The translations under genes and the position numbers were made by a program. A stretch of 9,434 bases of DNA, taken from Comamonadaceae bacterium. Lineage in GTDB: Bacteria > Pseudomonadota > Gammaproteobacteria > Burkholderiales > Burkholderiaceae. Each line of letters starts with the position of its first letter. Position 1 is the stretch's first letter. The stretch lies in contig CANCGU010000094.1 in the NCBI GenBank assembly GCA_947377705.1, positions 1 through 9,434 of the forward strand, in the 5' to 3' direction. Of the stretch, positions 6,677 through 9,434 are shown piece by piece. The notes below the pieces were generated by a model. That model made no database searches and had not been told where the DNA came from. It saw only the letters and a list, made by a program, of their open reading frames with translations.

Positions 6677-8077
6677 TTAACCGCGCATCAACGCTTCAAT
6701 TTCAGAAGCCATCACAGGCACCCCACGCGTGATCAACTCGCAGCCACCCGCAGTCACGATGGCATCGTCCTCAATGCGAATGCCGATGTTCCAAAACGCC
6801 TCGGGCACATCCGGCCCAGGGCGCACATACAACCCCGGTTCAATGGTGAGCAGCATGCCCTCGCGCAAGATGCGGCTGGGTCGGTTGACGATGGTCTCGC
6901 CCGACAACGGGTCTTTGCGCTCGCTGGTTTGGCCCAACTCGGTGGGCTCTACATAGCTGCCGCAATCGTGCACATCCATGCCTAGCCAATGGCTGGTGCG
7001 GTGCATGTAAAACGAAAAGTACGCTCGCTTTTCGATCACATCTTGCGCGGTGCCGTGCTTGGCTTTGCTCAACAAGCCAAGGTCTAACAAACCTTGCGCC
7101 AACACGTTGACTGTTGCGTCGTGCGGGTCGGTGAAACGCGCCCCCGCTTTGGTGGCCGCCACTGCGGCGTCTTGGCTGGCCAGCACCAAGTTGTAGAGGT
7201 CGCGCTGCGGGCCGGTGAACTTGCCATTGGCTGGGAAGGTGCGGGTGATGTCCGAGGCATAGCCATCCAGCTCGCAACCGGCATCAATCAACACCAGCTC
7301 GCCATCGCGCACGGGCGCGGCATCGGCGCGGTAGTGCAACACACAGGCGTTAGCACCCGCCGCCACGATGGAGGTGTAGGCGGGGAACTGCGAGCCATGC
7401 ATGCGGAACTCATGCAGCAACTCGGCATCTAAGTGGTACTCGCGCACATCTTGGCCCGCACGCAACATGCGCGCGCTGGTTTGCATGGCGCGGATGTGCG
7501 CATGCGCGCTGATGGTGCTGGCACGGCGCATGACGTCTTGCTCGTGCGCGTCTTTGATGAGGCGCATTTCATCGAGCGGGCCGCAGGCATCGCGTTGCTG
7601 GGATGGGCATTGCGCGCCAAAGCGCACGCGGGCGCGCACGGCATTGAGCCAGCCGTCCACACGGGTTTCCAAACCTTTGTGCGTGGCAAAGGGGTACCAC
7701 ACGGTGTGCTGGTTCTCTAGCAATTTAGGCAGCTGCTTGTCCAGCTCGGCCACCGAGACGGCGGCGGTCACGCCCAATGCGGGAACGGCCGCGTCGGGTC
7801 CCAAACGATAGCCATCCCAAATTTCGCGTTCCAAATCTTTGGGTTGGCAAAACAAGGTGCTGCGGCCTGTGGCGTCGAGCACCAACCAGGCGTTGGGTTC
7901 GGTGAAGCCTGTCAGGTAATAAAAGTAGCTGTCGTGGCGGTAAGGAAAATCGCTGTCGCGGTTACGCGCATGCTCGGGCGCGGTGGGGATGATGGCTACG
8001 CCACCCTCGCCTAATTGGGCGGCCAAACGAGCGCGACGTGCGGCGTAAATGTGGGCGTTTGCGATCGCTTGTGTCAT
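6677..8077 (-). CDS. pepP: Xaa-Pro aminopeptidase (aminopeptidase P, M24B family)
   Basis: The 466-residue protein has an N-terminal aminopeptidase P domain (about 8-140; NRDSDFPYRHDSYFYYLTGF at 39-58 is diagnostic) and a pita-bread M24 catalytic domain (about 178-455). The five metal ligands of a dinuclear (usually Mn) site can be placed: D265 in LIDAGCEL, D276 in SDITRTFP, H363 in HRTSHWLGMDVHD, E413 in TIEPGLY and E436 in IRIEDD. H248 (LHYR) and H370 are likely catalytic helpers. The enzyme removes N-terminal residues that precede proline, in the cytosol. Length agrees with E. coli PepP (about 440). ATG at 8077 has AAGG upstream and lies 16 nt after the murU stop, so the genes are likely co-transcribed. 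Confidence 0.95.
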   Translation of the reverse strand: MTQAIANAHIYAARRARLAAQLGEGGVAIIPTAPEHARNRDSDFPYRHDSYFYYLTGFTEPNAWLVLDATGRSTLFCQPKDLEREIWDGYRLGPDAAVPALGVTAAVSVAELDKQLPKLLENQHTVWYPFATHKGLETRVDGWLNAVRARVRFGAQCPSQQRDACGPLDEMRLIKDAHEQDVMRRASTISAHAHIRAMQTSARMLRAGQDVREYHLDAELLHEFRMHGSQFPAYTSIVAAGANACVLHYRADAAPVRDGELVLIDAGCELDGYASDITRTFPANGKFTGPQRDLYNLVLASQDAAVAATKAGARFTDPHDATVNVLAQGLLDLGLLSKAKHGTAQDVIEKRAYFSFYMHRTSHWLGMDVHDCGSYVEPTELGQTSERKDPLSGETIVNRPSRILREGMLLTIEPGLYVRPGPDVPEAFWNIGIRIEDDAIVTAGGCELITRGVPVMASEIEALMRG

Positions 8078-8093
8078 GTCTTACCTTGTGTGT

Positions 8094-8936
8094 TCAGGTG
8101 GCGTTGAGTTGGGCCAAACGCTCAGGCGTGCCCACATCGGTCCACGCGCCGGTGTAGAGCGAGGCGCTCACCGCACCATTGTCCATAGCCGCCCTCAACA
8201 TGGCGGCCAGTGGGGCTTTCACGCCTGCCGGATTGCCCGCTGGAATGGGGCACCAAGCGGCTTCGAAAAAGGCACGCTTGTAAAGCGCGAGGGTGCTGAA
8301 GGTGTAGCGCGTTTGTTCTGACGCAGACGACGAAACGACCGCCTGCGTGGCGGCGTCTGTGAGTGCCGCATCAGATATCACGGGCGTTGGCTGCGTCAGT
8401 TTGGGCAAATTCAACGCCAAGCCCTCAGCAGACAGGCCGAAGTCGCCGCTTGGGTTGTGTTCGGGATTGGGCACCAACCAAATGTGGGCGAGTTGGGGGC
8501 TGGCCTTGAACCGCTCATAAGCCTCGGGGGCAAACACAAAATCTGGGGCGAACACATCGCCCGCGGCCACCCAAAAGACATCGGCCAACTGCGGCAAGGC
8601 ACGGGCAATGCCACCTGCGGTTTCTAGCGCACCGCCAAAGTCCAGGCCTTCTTGCGAGTAATGCAGGCGCATGGGGGCTTGGTCCGCCGTTTCAAACACA
8701 CCACCAAAGTGCTGAGAAATTTGCTCGCCCAACCAAGCCGTGTTGACGACCAAATGACGCACGCCGCCGCGCTGCAAGCCTTGCATGGCCCATTGCATCA
8801 AGGGTTGACCGCGCACGCGCAACAGCGGTTTGGGCGTGGCATCCGTCAAAGGGCGCATGCGCTCACCACGGCCTGCGGCCAAAAGCAGGGCGGTCGCCAA
8901 GGCGGGTGAATCGTCAGAAATGAGGCTTTTTGTCAT
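8094..8936 (-). CDS. murU: N-acetylmuramate alpha-1-phosphate uridylyltransferase (MurU-like nucleotidyltransferase)
   Basis: The 280-residue protein is a sugar-1-phosphate nucleotidyltransferase: [24 protein letters not shown] (16-39) is the nucleotide-binding signature with G22-x-G24-x-R26 and PKPL, and the metal Asp is in AAGDVF (D127). NTAWLGEQI (65-73), YSQEG...[14 protein letters not shown] (93-117) and [10 protein letters not shown] (265-274) match Pseudomonas MurU, which makes UDP-MurNAc from MurNAc-1-phosphate during peptidoglycan recycling. It is about 55 residues longer than Pseudomonas MurU, mostly an Ala/Ser/Thr-rich stretch around 171-210. The partner kinase gene amgK is not adjacent. 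The ATG at 8936 has no clear ribosome site; TTG at 8984 would add 16 unsupported residues. Other sugar nucleotidyltransferase specificities (for example mannose-1-phosphate) remain possible. Confidence 0.82.
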   Translation of the reverse strand: MTKSLISDDSPALATALLLAAGRGERMRPLTDATPKPLLRVRGQPLMQWAMQGLQRGGVRHLVVNTAWLGEQISQHFGGVFETADQAPMRLHYSQEGLDFGGALETAGGIARALPQLADVFWVAAGDVFAPDFVFAPEAYERFKASPQLAHIWLVPNPEHNPSGDFGLSAEGLALNLPKLTQPTPVISDAALTDAATQAVVSSSASEQTRYTFSTLALYKRAFFEAAWCPIPAGNPAGVKAPLAAMLRAAMDNGAVSASLYTGAWTDVGTPERLAQLNAT

Positions 8937-9064
8937 CAAGTCGCAGTGTAGCCAGCCAGCACCGTTGGCTATTTGCGCAAACAACTGTCCGGCTTGGTCA
9001 GCCTGGGGTAGGCAGGCTCGCTAAAATCGTGGTTTTCCCTCACCCCCCATCGGAGCCGCCTGAC

Positions 9065-9434
9065 ATGGCAAACACCCAACAAATGGCCAGCGCAATTCGC
9101 GCCTTGGCAATGGACGCTGTACAACAAGCCAACTCAGGACACCCCGGCGCGCCCATGGGCATGGCCGACATGGCCGTCGCCTTGTGGGGCGACCACCTGC
9201 GTCACAACCCCAAGAACCCCCATTGGTTGAACCGCGACCGTTTTGTGCTGTCCAACGGCCACGGCTCGATGTTGATGTACGCCTGGTTGCACCTCACCGG
9301 TTACGACTTGCCGATGGACGAGTTGAAAAACTTCCGCGTGCTGCACAGCAAAACCGCCGGCCATCCTGAAGTGGGCGTGACCCCTGGCGTGGAAACCACC
9401 ACAGGCCCCTTGGGCCAAGGCATCACCAACGCGG
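9065..9434 (+). CDS. tkt: Transketolase, N-terminal fragment (3' end outside window)
   Basis: The frame is open from ATG 9065 to the window edge, giving 123 codons. The sequence closely follows E. coli TktA in the same register: [28 protein letters not shown] with substrate-binding H26, [15 protein letters not shown] with thiamine-pyrophosphate-contacting H66, GHPE with H100, and [16 protein letters not shown]. Transketolase transfers two-carbon units in the pentose phosphate pathway, and in autotrophs in the Calvin cycle, using thiamine pyrophosphate and a divalent metal. GGAG at 9052-9055 is an acceptable ribosome site with a 9-nt spacer. The gene diverges from murU across 128 nt; TAAAAT at 9022-9027 is a possible -10 without a good -35. 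Missing C-terminal domains are due to the window edge. Confidence 0.96.
   Translation, partial: MANTQQMASAIRALAMDAVQQANSGHPGAPMGMADMAVALWGDHLRHNPKNPHWLNRDRFVLSNGHGSMLMYAWLHLTGYDLPMDELKNFRVLHSKTAGHPEVGVTPGVETTTGPLGQGITNA

Noticed and set aside
6840..7277. 145-codon minus-strand frame inside pepP
   Set aside because: Same strand but a different frame from pepP; its Arg/His-rich translation is a frame-shadow, and pepP has an intact catalytic core without frameshift.

Overview
The window looks like a stretch of core chromosome from a beta-proteobacterium of the order Burkholderiales, probably a Comamonadaceae-type organism (Limnohabitans/Rhodoferax-like). This rests on the lptD-surA-rsmA order without pdxA between surA and rsmA, the NADP malic enzyme fused to a phosphotransacetylase-like domain, the MurU-type sugar nucleotidyltransferase next to pepP, and moderately GC-rich, compact genes. 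The genus is inference; no rRNA or tRNA is present to fix it. No mobile element, CRISPR array or phage gene is visible.

Layout. Plus strand 1-2360: 3' end of lptD, then surA and rsmA, packed as one outer-membrane-biogenesis/ribosome-maturation operon that ends at a bidirectional intrinsic terminator (2388-2428). Minus strand 3013-2456: a barstar-like protein gene with no ribonuclease partner in view. Minus strand 5495-3186: maeB, a 769-residue malic enzyme, with its own terminator (3104-3139) and a strong hairpin in its leader (5517-5550). Minus strand 6431-5725: a two-gene unit, rubrerythrin followed by a 59-residue rubredoxin; the rubredoxin is easy to miss because of its size. Upstream of it lie a candidate promoter and a LysR/OxyR-like dyad. 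Next comes a 22-bp inverted repeat (6579-6657) of unknown role. Minus strand 8936-6677: murU and pepP, 16 nt apart. Plus strand 9065 to the end: the first 123 codons of transketolase, divergent from murU.

How the genes work together. LptD is the outer-membrane LPS translocon and is a known SurA client, so their neighbourhood is functional. Rubrerythrin and rubredoxin together form a peroxide-reducing system; here the electron-transfer domain that classical rubrerythrin carries at its C-terminus is instead a separate downstream gene. MurU belongs to the MurNAc recycling route that bypasses de novo UDP-MurNAc synthesis; its usual kinase partner AmgK is not in the window. MaeB and transketolase are central carbon enzymes supplying NADPH and pentose phosphates.

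Most of the window is ordinary housekeeping sequence. The items most worth a second look are the split rubrerythrin/rubredoxin unit with its upstream dyad, the long inverted repeat after pepP, the orphan barstar-like gene with its flanking palindrome, and the hairpin in the maeB leader.
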